The notes beneath the pieces were generated by a model. That model had not been told where the DNA came from. It searched no databases and was given only the letters and a program-made list of their open reading frames with translations. This document shows positions 16,773 through 24,398 of a stretch of 64,000 nt of DNA, piece by piece (within the stretch, counting starts at the first letter, position 1; each line of letters begins with the position of its first letter). The translations under genes and the position numbers were made by a program. Origin of the DNA: Lolliginicoccus suaedae (GTDB lineage: Bacteria; Actinomycetota; Actinomycetes; Mycobacteriales; Mycobacteriaceae); the NCBI RefSeq assembly GCF_008312885.1, contig NZ_VSSO01000002.1:171642-235641 (forward strand), read 5' to 3'.

Positions 16773-17651
16773 TCACAAGCGGTCGAGCAGTTCCTTCTTC
16801 TTCGCGGTGAACTCCGCGTCGGTGAGGATGCCGTCGGCGTGCAGCTTGCCCAGCTCGCGGATCCGGTCATAGATGTCGCTGGGCGCCGCGCTCGCGGTGC
16901 CTGCCGAGGCGTTGTCGTGCCGGCTCGCGTGGTCGGCCGCCCGGGCGTGAGCGGTGATCGTCGCGGCCATCAGCAGCAGTCGTGCCTCCTCCTCGCCGGT
17001 CCGGCCGAGCAGGCAGTTGAGGTCGTTGCGCGCGCTCAGTGCCTCCCGCCCGGGCTCCCTCGGCACGAGCCGGAGAATGGCGTCCGTATCGCCATCCCCA
17101 GGCACCCACTCCGCTCGGGCGATGCCGTCAAGCGCGATCTCCTTGCGCTGGTGCAGCTTCTTCGGCGAGGGGATCCGTGCGCCCGGCCAGGTGAGGGTCA
17201 CCGACATGCTGTCGCAGGACGCGGTGCCCTCCCAGGTCTGGATGTGGAACGGCACCGCGGGCACGAGCCTCGTGATGGCGTTCTCGCTGACCGGGCCGGA
17301 AGCGGAGTCACGGGCGAAATCGGCTGCCTGCATGATGGCATCGGCGTGGAAGCGGGCGACGAGCTCGTCCGTGCCGCTCTCGCCGACCAGGGCGAAGGGC
17401 TGGCGATCAGCCGAGAGGGCGGCCCCGGCCGAGGCGAACGGGTCGAGCCCGGCCGCGAGGCGCAGCCGCGCGACCCAGGGCTCGCGGCGCTGGCCGGGCT
17501 GCACGTCTACACCCTCGATGAACGCCACGGGCACGACGAGGCGCCCGAGCCCGCGATAGAACGGATCGGTGCGGCGTCCCGAGCCGAACTCGATGGTCAC
17601 CGTGTCGGTATCGATCGTCCAGACCGCATTCCGCCCGCGCAGCTCGTACAT
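16773..17651 (-). CDS. DUF4429 protein with C-terminal SHOCT domain
   Basis: A 292-residue protein from ATG 17651 (MYELRGRNAVWTIDTDTVTIEFG). The first 90 residues and the segment from about 145 look like two DUF4429 units (WTIDTDTVTI.. and TWEGTASCDSMSVTLTWPGARI), each a PH-like beta-rich fold. The last 30 residues (DIYDRIRELGKLHADGILTDAEFTAKKKELLDRL) form a typical SHOCT helix hairpin that mediates oligomerisation. Function is unknown. The candidate parS site lies 38 bp upstream of the start, and the gene is divergent from the rhodanese gene. Confidence 0.85.
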   Translation of the reverse strand: MYELRGRNAVWTIDTDTVTIEFGSGRRTDPFYRGLGRLVVPVAFIEGVDVQPGQRREPWVARLRLAAGLDPFASAGAALSADRQPFALVGESGTDELVARFHADAIMQAADFARDSASGPVSENAITRLVPAVPFHIQTWEGTASCDSMSVTLTWPGARIPSPKKLHQRKEIALDGIARAEWVPGDGDTDAILRLVPREPGREALSARNDLNCLLGRTGEEEARLLLMAATITAHARAADHASRHDNASAGTASAAPSDIYDRIRELGKLHADGILTDAEFTAKKKELLDRL

Positions 17652-17682
17652 GCTCACCGATCGTAGGGGGTGCCCGGTCCGG

Positions 17683-17710
17683 CTGCCATGTTCCACGTGG
17701 AACATGGCAG
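17683..17710. other. Candidate parS centromere site in a 28-bp perfect palindrome
   Basis: The central 16 bp (17689-17704) read TGTTCCACGTGGAACA. The ParB-binding parS consensus is TGTTTCACGTGAAACA, and TGTTCCACGTGAAACA is a known functional form, so each half here matches a half-site seen in real parS sites. The palindrome extends six more exact bases on each side. It is the only sequence in the window with this pattern around CACGTG. ParB-dependent segregation would use it if real. Confidence 0.7.
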
Positions 17711-17816
17711 GGTCGATGATCCCCGTCCCGGACCGCTTGGGGTGTCGGGAACGAATACGCCAAGCAACAAAACGTCAACGAGCTGGTGACATCCTGGTTC
17801 ACCACAATGAACTGCT

Positions 17817-17900
17817 TGTGGATAACTAGCCATTAATGCAGGCCAGATGGGCCACAATACCCCGGTTATCCACCGAAACTGTGGATTAACCTGTGGATAA
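17817..17900. other. Cluster of four DnaA boxes
   Basis: Boxes: TGTGGATAA at 17817-17825 (perfect, minus sense of TTATCCACA), TTATCCACC at 17866-17874 (8/9), TGTGGATTA at 17880-17888 (8/9) and TGTGGATAA at 17892-17900 (perfect). They fall within 84 bp of a relatively AT-rich intergenic stretch, immediately before the rhodanese gene. dnaA and dnaN are not nearby, so this is probably not the replication origin; a DnaA-titrating or DnaA-responsive locus is the alternative. Confidence 0.65.
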
Positions 17901-17946
17901 AGCGCAGCAGTGGAACCCGCGCGCCCCTCCGTGCCACTATCGAAGG

Positions 17947-18288
17947 ATGAGCGAGACGATTCCCTCCGAGCCTGCTGCTGACATCCCCGAGGCGGGGGCT
18001 AGCGGTGTCACCATCGTTGACGTGCGCGAGCAGGACGAGTGGGACCAGGGGCATGCGCCCGGCGCGCTGCATATCCCGATGGTCGACATGCCAGCGCGCT
18101 ATGGCGAGATCGACCCCGACGACGATATATACGTCGTCTGCCGCAATGGTGGACGAAGCTTCCAGGTGACTCTGTGGCTGCAATCGGTCGGATACGATGC
18201 CACCAACGTGTCGGGAGGAATGGTCGCCTGGCAGAAGGCTGGTCGCGAGATCGAATCCGCTGATGGTGGATCCGGATACATCTACTAG
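17947..18288 (+). CDS. Rhodanese-like domain protein
   Basis: A 113-residue single-domain rhodanese. The start is ATG 17947 (MSETIPSEPAADIPE). IVDVREQDEWDQGHAPGALHIP is the CH2A motif, and the active-site loop YVVCRNGGRS carries the catalytic Cys65. The size and loop length fit single-domain sulfurtransferases (PspE/GlpE-like). It moves a sulfane sulfur to a thiophilic acceptor; the physiological partner is unknown. The DnaA-box cluster ends 46 bp before the start, so its promoter overlaps that cluster. Confidence 0.88.
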   Translation: MSETIPSEPAADIPEAGASGVTIVDVREQDEWDQGHAPGALHIPMVDMPARYGEIDPDDDIYVVCRNGGRSFQVTLWLQSVGYDATNVSGGMVAWQKAGREIESADGGSGYIY

Positions 18289-18345
18289 CGCCACGCGCGG
18301 CCATCGATCAGGCACCGCCGCGCAGCGGGAAGGGGGAGAGGGAGC

Positions 18346-19221
18346 ATGACGATTCCACGGTCGCCGCGCCCGCTCCATCCCGTCCTGCGGCGCCCGATCG
18401 ACCATCGCTGGACCGCGAGCCCGCCCCCGAGCGGGAGCGCTGCCCGCACCGTCCGCCCCAAGCGCGCTCCCGCGAGCACCCCCCGCTACACGCGGATCCC
18501 CGCATGGGGCCTGCACCAGGAGCCTTCCCGGCCCGAGCCTGCCTCGCGAACGAGGCTCCAGTCCCTCGCCGGCTACGCGCCGATGCTGCTGAGGTTCACC
18601 GCTGCCCTGTACCTCGCATCCGCTCTCGCGGAGCTAATCCGGTACGTGATCGTCCTGGTGAACCGCGACCGCCTGCTGCCGCCGGTGGTCGCGCACGGCT
18701 CGGATCTGCTCGTTGTCACCCTCGCCTGCACGGCCTTGCTCTTCGCGGTCGGCACTGCCATCGCCTGCGCTGCCTGGCTCGTCGAGCATCGGCGCGGATG
18801 GTTCGCGCGCGAGGGGCTCGTGGACCCGAGGCGGCGACGGATCCAGTTCATCGGCAGCTTCGTTCCGCCGTTCGCGCTGTTCTATCCGGGAACCTTGCTC
18901 GGTGAGCTGATCCACGCGGAACAGGCGCGAGAAGGCGATCAGCATGAGGCCGCGACGTCCCGCTCGCTCCTCAACGCCTGGTGGACGCTGTGGGTGCTGA
19001 CCTGGATCTGCGCCATCGCCAGCGCTGCCTGGCGGATCGCTGACACCATCCAGGCGCAGGCCAATGGCATCCTTTTCGCGGCGTTCACCAATGTGCTGGC
19101 GGCGGGGTGCGCGATCGTCGCGCTGCTGCTGATCCAGCATCGCGAGTCGCTGCATGGCGGGCCAGCGAATGCGGAGAGCGCGCGGTCGCCCAAGCGGTGG
19201 ATCGCGTCCGTCCCGGCCTAG
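18346..19221 (+). CDS. DUF4328 membrane protein
   Basis: A 291-residue protein with a strong ribosome-binding site (GGGAAGGGGGAGAGGGAG). A proline- and arginine-rich cytoplasmic N-terminus (about 1-75) precedes hydrophobic segments at about 78-103, 122-147, 167-187, 210-232 and 240-263. NAWWTLWVLTWI is the DUF4328 core motif, and PRRRRIQFIG and FVPPFALFYPG are also typical. Function unknown. It follows the rhodanese gene in the same direction by 57 bp. Confidence 0.8.
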   Translation: MTIPRSPRPLHPVLRRPIDHRWTASPPPSGSAARTVRPKRAPASTPRYTRIPAWGLHQEPSRPEPASRTRLQSLAGYAPMLLRFTAALYLASALAELIRYVIVLVNRDRLLPPVVAHGSDLLVVTLACTALLFAVGTAIACAAWLVEHRRGWFAREGLVDPRRRRIQFIGSFVPPFALFYPGTLLGELIHAEQAREGDQHEAATSRSLLNAWWTLWVLTWICAIASAAWRIADTIQAQANGILFAAFTNVLAAGCAIVALLLIQHRESLHGGPANAESARSPKRWIASVPA

Positions 19222-19260
19222 CCAGTCCGCCTCGTCCGCGCTCGCCCGGCCCCTCGGGAG

Positions 19261-19653
19261 TCACTGCCGCGCGTCGTGCTCCTCGCGGGCGGCCAGCACG
19301 CGGGGCAGGTTCTGCTCGGACCATCGCGCCAGGCCCGCGACGCGCTCCGCGGCTTGCTCGCCCAGGGGGGTGAGGGAGTACTCCACGCGGGGAGGGATCA
19401 CCGGATAGGCCTGGCGATGCACGATGCCGTCGCGCTCGAGGGCTTGCAGCGTCTGGGCGAGCATCTTCTCGCTGACGCCGCCGATCGCTCGCCGGAGCTC
19501 GCTGAAGCGATGGGTCCCCTCGAGCAGCCGCGCGAGCACGAGAACCCCCCATCGGCTCGTGACGTGCTCGAGGACGCTGCGCGACGGGCAGGACGCCTGG
19601 TTGACGTCGGGGGCGGGGCTGGCCTTTTCGCCAGCGGGGGTGGTTACCCTCAT
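19261..19653 (-). CDS. HxlR-family transcriptional regulator
   Basis: A 130-residue winged-helix protein. CPSRSVLEHVTSRWGVLVLARL contains the conserved Cys22 near helix 1 that is the redox sensor in QorR/HypR-type members. SELRRAIGGVSEKMLAQTLQALERDGIVHR is the helix-turn-helix and PRVEYSLTPLGE the wing. It is divergent from an NAD(P)H-dependent oxidoreductase gene, the arrangement of QorR with its target qor2. It probably represses itself and the oxidoreductase until its Cys is oxidised or modified by quinones. The tandem repeats between the genes are the expected operators. Confidence 0.92.
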   Translation of the reverse strand: MRVTTPAGEKASPAPDVNQASCPSRSVLEHVTSRWGVLVLARLLEGTHRFSELRRAIGGVSEKMLAQTLQALERDGIVHRQAYPVIPPRVEYSLTPLGEQAAERVAGLARWSEQNLPRVLAAREEHDARQ

Positions 19654-19656
19654 GCC

Positions 19657-19695
19657 GCTAACTTACCTGAAAGTGGGTACTTACGGAAAGTTAGC
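19657..19695. promoter_or_regulatory. Tandem ACTTAC-type operators for the HxlR regulator
   Basis: GCTAACTT (19657-19664) and AAGTTAGC (19688-19695) form an inverted repeat. Inside it, two half-palindromes ACTTACCTGAAAGT and ACTTACGGAAAGT (ACTT..AAGT) follow each other. The array spans the shared promoter region of the HxlR gene and the oxidoreductase gene. Confidence 0.65.
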
Positions 19696-19771
19696 TTCGG
19701 TTCTAGTGTGGATGCTAGCCGCGGGAGCAACCGTGGCCCGACAGCCAACAACCACGCGAAGGACCAACCGC

Positions 19772-20623
19772 ATGAGCATCGTCGTTACTGGAGCCACCGG
19801 CAGCCTCGGCACCCTCGTCATCAAGGAGCTGCTAGAGCGAACGCCAGCCAGCCAGATCGCTGCCGTGGCACGCGACGCCACGAAGGCCCAGCACCTCGCC
19901 GAGCAGGGTATCGAGGTGCGCATCGCCGACTACGGCAAGCCGGAAACCCTCGCCTCCGCCTTCGCGCCCGGTGACACCGTGCTGCTCATCTCCGGCAGCG
20001 AGGTCGGCCAGCGCGTGCCCCAGCACAAGGCCGTCATCGATGCTGCTGCGGCAGCCGGCGCCAGCCGACTGGTCTACACCAGCATTCTCGGTGGTCCCCG
20101 CGCCAGCTTCCTCCTCGCCGATGAGCACAAGCAGACCGAGCAGCTCATCGAGGAATCCGGCCTCGAGCACACCATCCTCCGCAACGGCTGGTACACCGAG
20201 AACTACACCGCGCAGATCCCGGTGCAGCGCCAGCACGGCGTGCTCGGCAGCGCCGGGGACGGACGCATCGCTGCCGCCCCGCGAGCGGACTACGCGGCCG
20301 CCGCCGCTGTCGTGCTCACCACCGAGGGGCATGGCAGCGCCGCCTACGAGCTCAACGGCGATACAAGCTTCGCCCTCGCCGAGTACGCCGACGAGCTAGC
20401 GCGGCAGACCGGCGAGGACATCGCCTACGTGGAGGTCTCTCCCGCCGAGCACGAGGACATCCTCGCCGGGGCCGGGGTCCCCGCTGCGATGGCCCACATC
20501 CTCGCGGATGTCGATATCGCGATCCGGCAGGGACAGCTCGCGAGCCACGGCAACGACCTCAGTCGGCTCATCGGCCGCCCGACCACCCCGGTCAGCGACG
20601 CGATCGCGGCAGCGCTGCGCTAG
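19772..20623 (+). CDS. NAD(P)H-dependent quinone/NmrA-type oxidoreductase
   Basis: A 283-residue atypical SDR from ATG 19772 with GAAGGACC as ribosome-binding site. The nucleotide-binding motif is VTGATGSLGTLVI. The sequence matches QorB/qor2-like NAD(P)H:quinone oxidoreductases: VLLISGSEVGQRVPQHKAVI, YTSILGGPRASFLLADEHKQTE and RNGWYTENY. These proteins bind NAD(P)H in a Rossmann fold and reduce quinones or sense redox state. Control by the divergent HxlR regulator is inferred. Confidence 0.88.
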   Translation: MSIVVTGATGSLGTLVIKELLERTPASQIAAVARDATKAQHLAEQGIEVRIADYGKPETLASAFAPGDTVLLISGSEVGQRVPQHKAVIDAAAAAGASRLVYTSILGGPRASFLLADEHKQTEQLIEESGLEHTILRNGWYTENYTAQIPVQRQHGVLGSAGDGRIAAAPRADYAAAAAVVLTTEGHGSAAYELNGDTSFALAEYADELARQTGEDIAYVEVSPAEHEDILAGAGVPAAMAHILADVDIAIRQGQLASHGNDLSRLIGRPTTPVSDAIAAALR

Positions 20624-20718
20624 CCGCGCGCTAGCGTTCACCCAACTGGTGGATAGCGTCAGTGTTGTCTTAACCTCAAGCTCTTGCCTTCGTATCCTTG
20701 GTGCGAAAACATGAGGGA

Positions 20719-21579
20719 GTGACCCGCAGACAACCAGGTCATCCTGGTATTCCACCGATGGTGGTCGCGCACCGGGGTGCGTCCGGCGACCGGCCCGAGC
20801 ACACCCTTGCGGCCTATGAGCTGGCCTTGCAGCAAGGCGCGGACGGGCTCGAGTGCGATGTCCGGCTGACCCGCGACGGAACGCTGATCTGCATGCACGA
20901 CAGAAGGATTGATCGCACCTCCAGTGGTCGCGGCGTGGTCAGCTCGATGACTCTAGAGGACCTGCGCGCCCACGACTACGGCCGGTGGCACGCGGAGATG
21001 CAGTCGAGGCAGCGCTCGGCGGTGGCGCTCGGTGATCCGGAGATCGCGAACGACGCGGTCGATCGGTACTCCGAGCCACTGTCGGTGCTCACGCTCAGCG
21101 AGCTGCTCACGCTCGTGCTCGACTGGGGGACGCCCAAGACGCTCTTCATCGAGACGAAGCATCCGGTGCGGTACGGGGCACTCGTGGAGGCGAAGCTCAT
21201 CGCCGAGCTGCAACGGTTCGGGCTTGCTCGCAAGCCCGCTGGCAGCTTCCCGCCCGTGGTGATGATGTCCTTCGCGCCGTCCGCGGTGTTCCGGATCCGC
21301 CGGTCCGCCCCGGCGCTGCCCACGGTGCTTCTCGGCGAGAACTCCCGCTACCTCGGCTACCGGCCGACGACCACGGGCGTGCCAGCCGCGATCGGTCCGT
21401 CCATCGAGATGCTCCGGGAGCACCCGCGGGTGGTCGAGCGCGCCCGCGCCTCCGGACGGTCCACCTACGTATGGACCGTCGACGAGCCCGCTGATGTCCA
21501 GCTCTGCCAGGACCTCGGCGTCCGCTGGATCGCCACGAACTTTCCCGAGCGAACCAAGCAGCAGCTTCTCGGGAGCTAG
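20719..21579 (+). CDS. glpQ1: Glycerophosphodiester phosphodiesterase
   Basis: About 286 residues from GTG 20719; GTG 20701 is a possible earlier start and neither has a strong ribosome-binding site. VVAHRGASGDRPEHTLAAY contains the catalytic His and the RPENT-type Glu; GLECDVRLTRDGTLICMHD carries the metal-ligand Glu/Asp and the second catalytic His. IETKHPVRYGALVE and YVWTVDEPADVQ complete the TIM-barrel GDPD signature. It hydrolyses glycerophosphodiesters to glycerol 3-phosphate. The close resemblance to M. tuberculosis GlpQ1 (Rv3842c) and the next gene support orthology. There is no signal peptide. Confidence 0.9.
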   Translation: MTRRQPGHPGIPPMVVAHRGASGDRPEHTLAAYELALQQGADGLECDVRLTRDGTLICMHDRRIDRTSSGRGVVSSMTLEDLRAHDYGRWHAEMQSRQRSAVALGDPEIANDAVDRYSEPLSVLTLSELLTLVLDWGTPKTLFIETKHPVRYGALVEAKLIAELQRFGLARKPAGSFPPVVMMSFAPSAVFRIRRSAPALPTVLLGENSRYLGYRPTTTGVPAAIGPSIEMLREHPRVVERARASGRSTYVWTVDEPADVQLCQDLGVRWIATNFPERTKQQLLGS

Positions 21580-21647
21580 CAGGACCAGGGACCACCGGGC
21601 GAGTGCCGCTGCACGGCTGCCGCCGCCCGAGGCGGTAGGTTGGCAGC

Positions 21648-22568
21648 GTGGGTAAGAAGAGCAAGAGAAACATGGGTCCGCGCGATGGCAGCCGTCGTGC
21701 GGAGAAGATCGCTCAGCGGCAAGCAAGGCTCGCGGATCAGCCTGTTCGCCGACCGTTCGAGGGCTTCGCCGCCGAATGCGACCTCGTGGCCATGCGGGAG
21801 TTCGTCCCCTCGGCCACCGCGCACCTTCCCGGCGCCACGCAGCAGGCGGAGCGGCCAGTAGGGATCGCGACGGTCCTGCCGGGGGCAGTCGCCGCGATCG
21901 TCCGCAAGGACAGCGCCGATGCGCCAGGCGAGGCGCTCGCTGGGCTGCAGCTGGCGATGCAATCGGGCAATCCGGCGCGCGATCTCGCCGAATCCCTCCG
22001 CTGGGTGCTCACGGCGCAGCCAGGAACCTCGCTGCAGCAGGCCGACACTGCCGCGTCGAGCGCGCAGCTCGCCGACTACCTGGCGACCGATGAGCTGCTG
22101 AGCATCACCGTCCACAATGATTTCAACTGGTGGATACCCGAGGGAGTCGAAGCATCCGGCGAGACTGGCCTGGCCGTCCAGCGCGCCAATGAGATGATCA
22201 TGCCGTCCGCGCGGCTCGACGCCGAGGAGCTCGTCGCTGCCTGGTGGGTCGATGCCGGCGAGAAGGCGCACCTGCGCTGGGTGCGTCCCGAGGACGAGGA
22301 CAAGCTGATGATCGCGATGGCCCGGTTGCACGCGGCGGGCCAGCTGACCCTCGGGCCCGAGTCGCGCTTCGCGGGCTCCTTCCGCACCCATGGCCTGCTC
22401 GTGCCCGTCTTCGACCTCGATCCGGACATGCATCCCGACGAGTGGGTGGCGCCGGCGGTGGAGCTGCAGAACAGGATGTCCGAGGCGCTCGCTGCCGATG
22501 CCCCGCTCACCCTAGAGGAGCGCCGCGCACGCGACGGCATCATCGGGCGGCAGGTCACTCTCCGCTAG
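21648..22568 (+). CDS. DUF5926 family protein
   Basis: A 306-residue protein starting GTG 21648 (VGKKSKRNMGPRDGSRRAEKIA), with a strongly basic N-terminus of about 35 residues that resembles the C-terminal metal-binding tail of SecA, which has caused SecA-like annotations. The rest is soluble; VHNDFNWWIPEGVE and LRWVRPEDEDKLMIAMARLHAAG are recognisable DUF5926 motifs. Function unknown. It lies directly after glpQ1 in the same direction, as in mycobacteria (Rv3843c region). Confidence 0.78.
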   Translation: MGKKSKRNMGPRDGSRRAEKIAQRQARLADQPVRRPFEGFAAECDLVAMREFVPSATAHLPGATQQAERPVGIATVLPGAVAAIVRKDSADAPGEALAGLQLAMQSGNPARDLAESLRWVLTAQPGTSLQQADTAASSAQLADYLATDELLSITVHNDFNWWIPEGVEASGETGLAVQRANEMIMPSARLDAEELVAAWWVDAGEKAHLRWVRPEDEDKLMIAMARLHAAGQLTLGPESRFAGSFRTHGLLVPVFDLDPDMHPDEWVAPAVELQNRMSEALAADAPLTLEERRARDGIIGRQVTLR

Positions 22569-22620
22569 TCGTACTGGCCGTGCTGCGCCCCCGGGCCAGC
22601 ATTGCCGCGCTTGGCAAGCC

Positions 22621-22658
22621 GATGGCCCCGGACCACGACATTGTGGTCCGGGGCCATC
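22621..22658. terminator. Bidirectional terminator between DUF5926 and bfrB
   Basis: A 16-bp perfect stem (22621-22636 with 22643-22658) around a 6-nt loop, between convergent genes. Confidence 0.8.
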
Positions 22659-22677
22659 CAGGCTCGTGCGGCGCGTG

Positions 22678-23223
22678 CTAGATCGCGCCACCAGCGGCGG
22701 TGGGAGCGGTGCTGTCCCTGCCGCCCGCGCTCATCTCGCGCGCGACGAAGGTCTCGAGATCGAACAGGTTGTCGCCAGCGCGCTCTGCCACGGTCAGCAG
22801 GGTGCTCATCGTGGCGACCTCCTCCACCTGCTCCTTGAGGAACCACTGCATGAACTGCTCGCCGACGTAGTCGCCGTCATCGCGGGCAGCGCGCGCGAGA
22901 TGCACGATCTCGTCAGTGACTTCCTTCTCCTGCTTGACCGCGGTGGCGATCGCCTCGCGCACGGAGTCGAAGTTGTTCTGCACATCCCCCGTGCCGGGGA
23001 TGTCCACGCGCTTGTCCCGGTCGAGGAAGTACTGCACGAGCATCATCGCGTGGTTCCGCTCCTCGTTGGCCTGCTTGTAGAAGTGGCCGGCAAGCTGAGG
23101 GAGATCCTCGCCGTCGAAGTAGACCGCGAGGGCTATGTACTGCTGCGAGGCGGTGAACTCGTTGCGAACCTGCTCGCGGAGCAAGGCCAGGAATTTAGTG
23201 TCATTGCTCGTATCGGTGCTCAT
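22678..23223 (-). CDS. bfrB: Ferritin BfrB
   Basis: A 181-residue ferritin, the same length as M. tuberculosis BfrB (Rv3841). ATG 23223 is the start (MSTDTSNDTKFLALLREQ). The ferroxidase centre is visible: Glu in REQVRNEFTASQQY, EERNH (Glu/His) in KQANEERNHAMM, and Glu and Gln in EIVHLARAARDDGDYVGEQFMQW. It stores iron as ferric mineral in a 24-subunit cage. In mycobacteria it is activated by IdeR-Fe; IdeR-like boxes lie upstream here too. Confidence 0.94.
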   Translation of the reverse strand: MSTDTSNDTKFLALLREQVRNEFTASQQYIALAVYFDGEDLPQLAGHFYKQANEERNHAMMLVQYFLDRDKRVDIPGTGDVQNNFDSVREAIATAVKQEKEVTDEIVHLARAARDDGDYVGEQFMQWFLKEQVEEVATMSTLLTVAERAGDNLFDLETFVAREMSAGGRDSTAPTAAGGAI

Positions 23224-23259
23224 GCCTAAATGGTAGTAGAAATGCGAATGCGTGTCATT

Positions 23260-23298
23260 GAAGCATAGCCTCAGTAAATGTAGCTCAGCCTTACTAAG
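23260..23298 (-). promoter_or_regulatory. Two IdeR-like iron boxes upstream of bfrB
   Basis: Read on the minus strand: CTTAGTAAGGCTGAGCTAC (23298-23280) and TTTACTGAGGCTATGCTTC (23278-23260). Both match the IdeR/DtxR consensus TTAGGTTAGGCTAACCTAA at about 11-12 of 19 positions, with the AGGCT core conserved, and they are spaced 20 bp. Tandem IdeR boxes upstream of bfrB are known in M. tuberculosis, where IdeR acts as an activator. Confidence 0.6.
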
Positions 23299-23335
23299 GT
23301 TCACCAATCCTTGTTCACCAAGAATGCCTGAATTG

Positions 23336-24352
23336 CTATTCAAGGCCTTCGGGAAGAGGTGCATCGCGGGCGATCGAATCCCACAGCGCCGCAGCCTCCT
23401 GCTCATCCCACAGCAGCACGTTTCCACTGCCCGCGACATCCATGAACCCCGCATGAGGCACGCTCACCGTGGGTATTTCGCCGCGCAGCGACCAGGCGAT
23501 CCGGGCCGCGTCCCAGATGTGGTCATCCTCGTCGACCGAGATCGACCGCAGGAGCGCTAGGCCAACCGGGATCGATCGAAAAGGATTCAGTGCCACGCCA
23601 GGGCTCCCGGCTTTCTGTGCCAGTCGCGCCAGGAAATCGCGCTGATTGTTCATCCGGTCGATATCCGCGAGCGGTGTGGACCTGCTTCGCACATATCCGA
23701 GCGCGTCCCCTCCGGAAAGCACCTGGCACCCGGCGGGAAGATCGATTCCGGCGAGCGGATCAACGATGGGCGCATCGAGGCAGACCTCTACGCCGCCGAC
23801 CGCGCTCGCGACGTCCGCGAAGCCACTGAAACCGATCTCTGCGTAGTGATCGATGCGGATACCCGTTTCCTGCTCGATCGTCTCGGCGAGCAGCGCGGGG
23901 CCACCGACGGAGTAGGCGGCATTGACCTTGTCCTCGCCCCATCGCGGAATGGTGACGTAGGAATCGCGCGGGATGCTCACGAGCACGGAGTTGCCGCGGC
24001 TCGAGGCGTGCAGCAGCATGATCGTGTCCGTCCGGGTGGGGCCCGTCTCGCCACCGGTGGAGAGCTCCGCTTCCTGCTCGGACGTCAGTCCAGTCCGGCT
24101 ATCGGTGCCGACGAGGAGGAAGTTGGTGCCGGGGGTATCGGAGATCCGGCCAGGGTAGGGGCCGAGGGCGTTGATCCGATCGAGCCTCTGGTCCGCGATG
24201 ACCAGGCCGATGATCGTGGTGATGGCCAGGACGACGAGCAGCAGCACGAGCGTGCGCAGGATCCGCGGACGGCGGCGCTTGCGCGGGGGGACGCGGACAG
24301 GCCGGGCTGCTCCGGGATGATCTTCCCGCCTGCCCATTCGATCACCATGCAT
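23336..24352 (-). CDS. LytR-CpsA-Psr (LCP) family glycopolymer ligase
   Basis: A 338-residue protein with a basic cytoplasmic start (RKRRRPRILRT), a transmembrane helix (LVLLLVVLAITTIIGLVIA) and an extracytoplasmic LCP domain: NFLLVGTDSRTG, RTDTIMLLHASSRGNSVLVSIPRDSYVTIP, KVNAAYSVGG, YAEIGFSGFADVASAVGGVEVCL and GYVRSRSTPLADIDRMNNQRDFL with the conserved Arg residues that bind polyprenyl pyrophosphate. LCP proteins join glycopolymers (here probably arabinogalactan) to peptidoglycan. It corresponds in position to M. tuberculosis Rv3840. ATG 24337 is an alternative start. Confidence 0.92.
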   Translation of the reverse strand: MHGDRMGRREDHPGAARPVRVPPRKRRRPRILRTLVLLLVVLAITTIIGLVIADQRLDRINALGPYPGRISDTPGTNFLLVGTDSRTGLTSEQEAELSTGGETGPTRTDTIMLLHASSRGNSVLVSIPRDSYVTIPRWGEDKVNAAYSVGGPALLAETIEQETGIRIDHYAEIGFSGFADVASAVGGVEVCLDAPIVDPLAGIDLPAGCQVLSGGDALGYVRSRSTPLADIDRMNNQRDFLARLAQKAGSPGVALNPFRSIPVGLALLRSISVDEDDHIWDAARIAWSLRGEIPTVSVPHAGFMDVAGSGNVLLWDEQEAAALWDSIARDAPLPEGLE

Positions 24353-24398
24353 GGCCTGACTCTACGCATCGCCCCCCGTCCGGCAGGGACGGATGCCG

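Noticed and set aside
17652..17946. Interpretation as the chromosomal replication origin oriC
   Set aside because: dnaA, dnaN, recF and gyrB are not adjacent and only four DnaA boxes are present, fewer than typical actinobacterial oriC. A secondary DnaA-binding locus is the safer reading.
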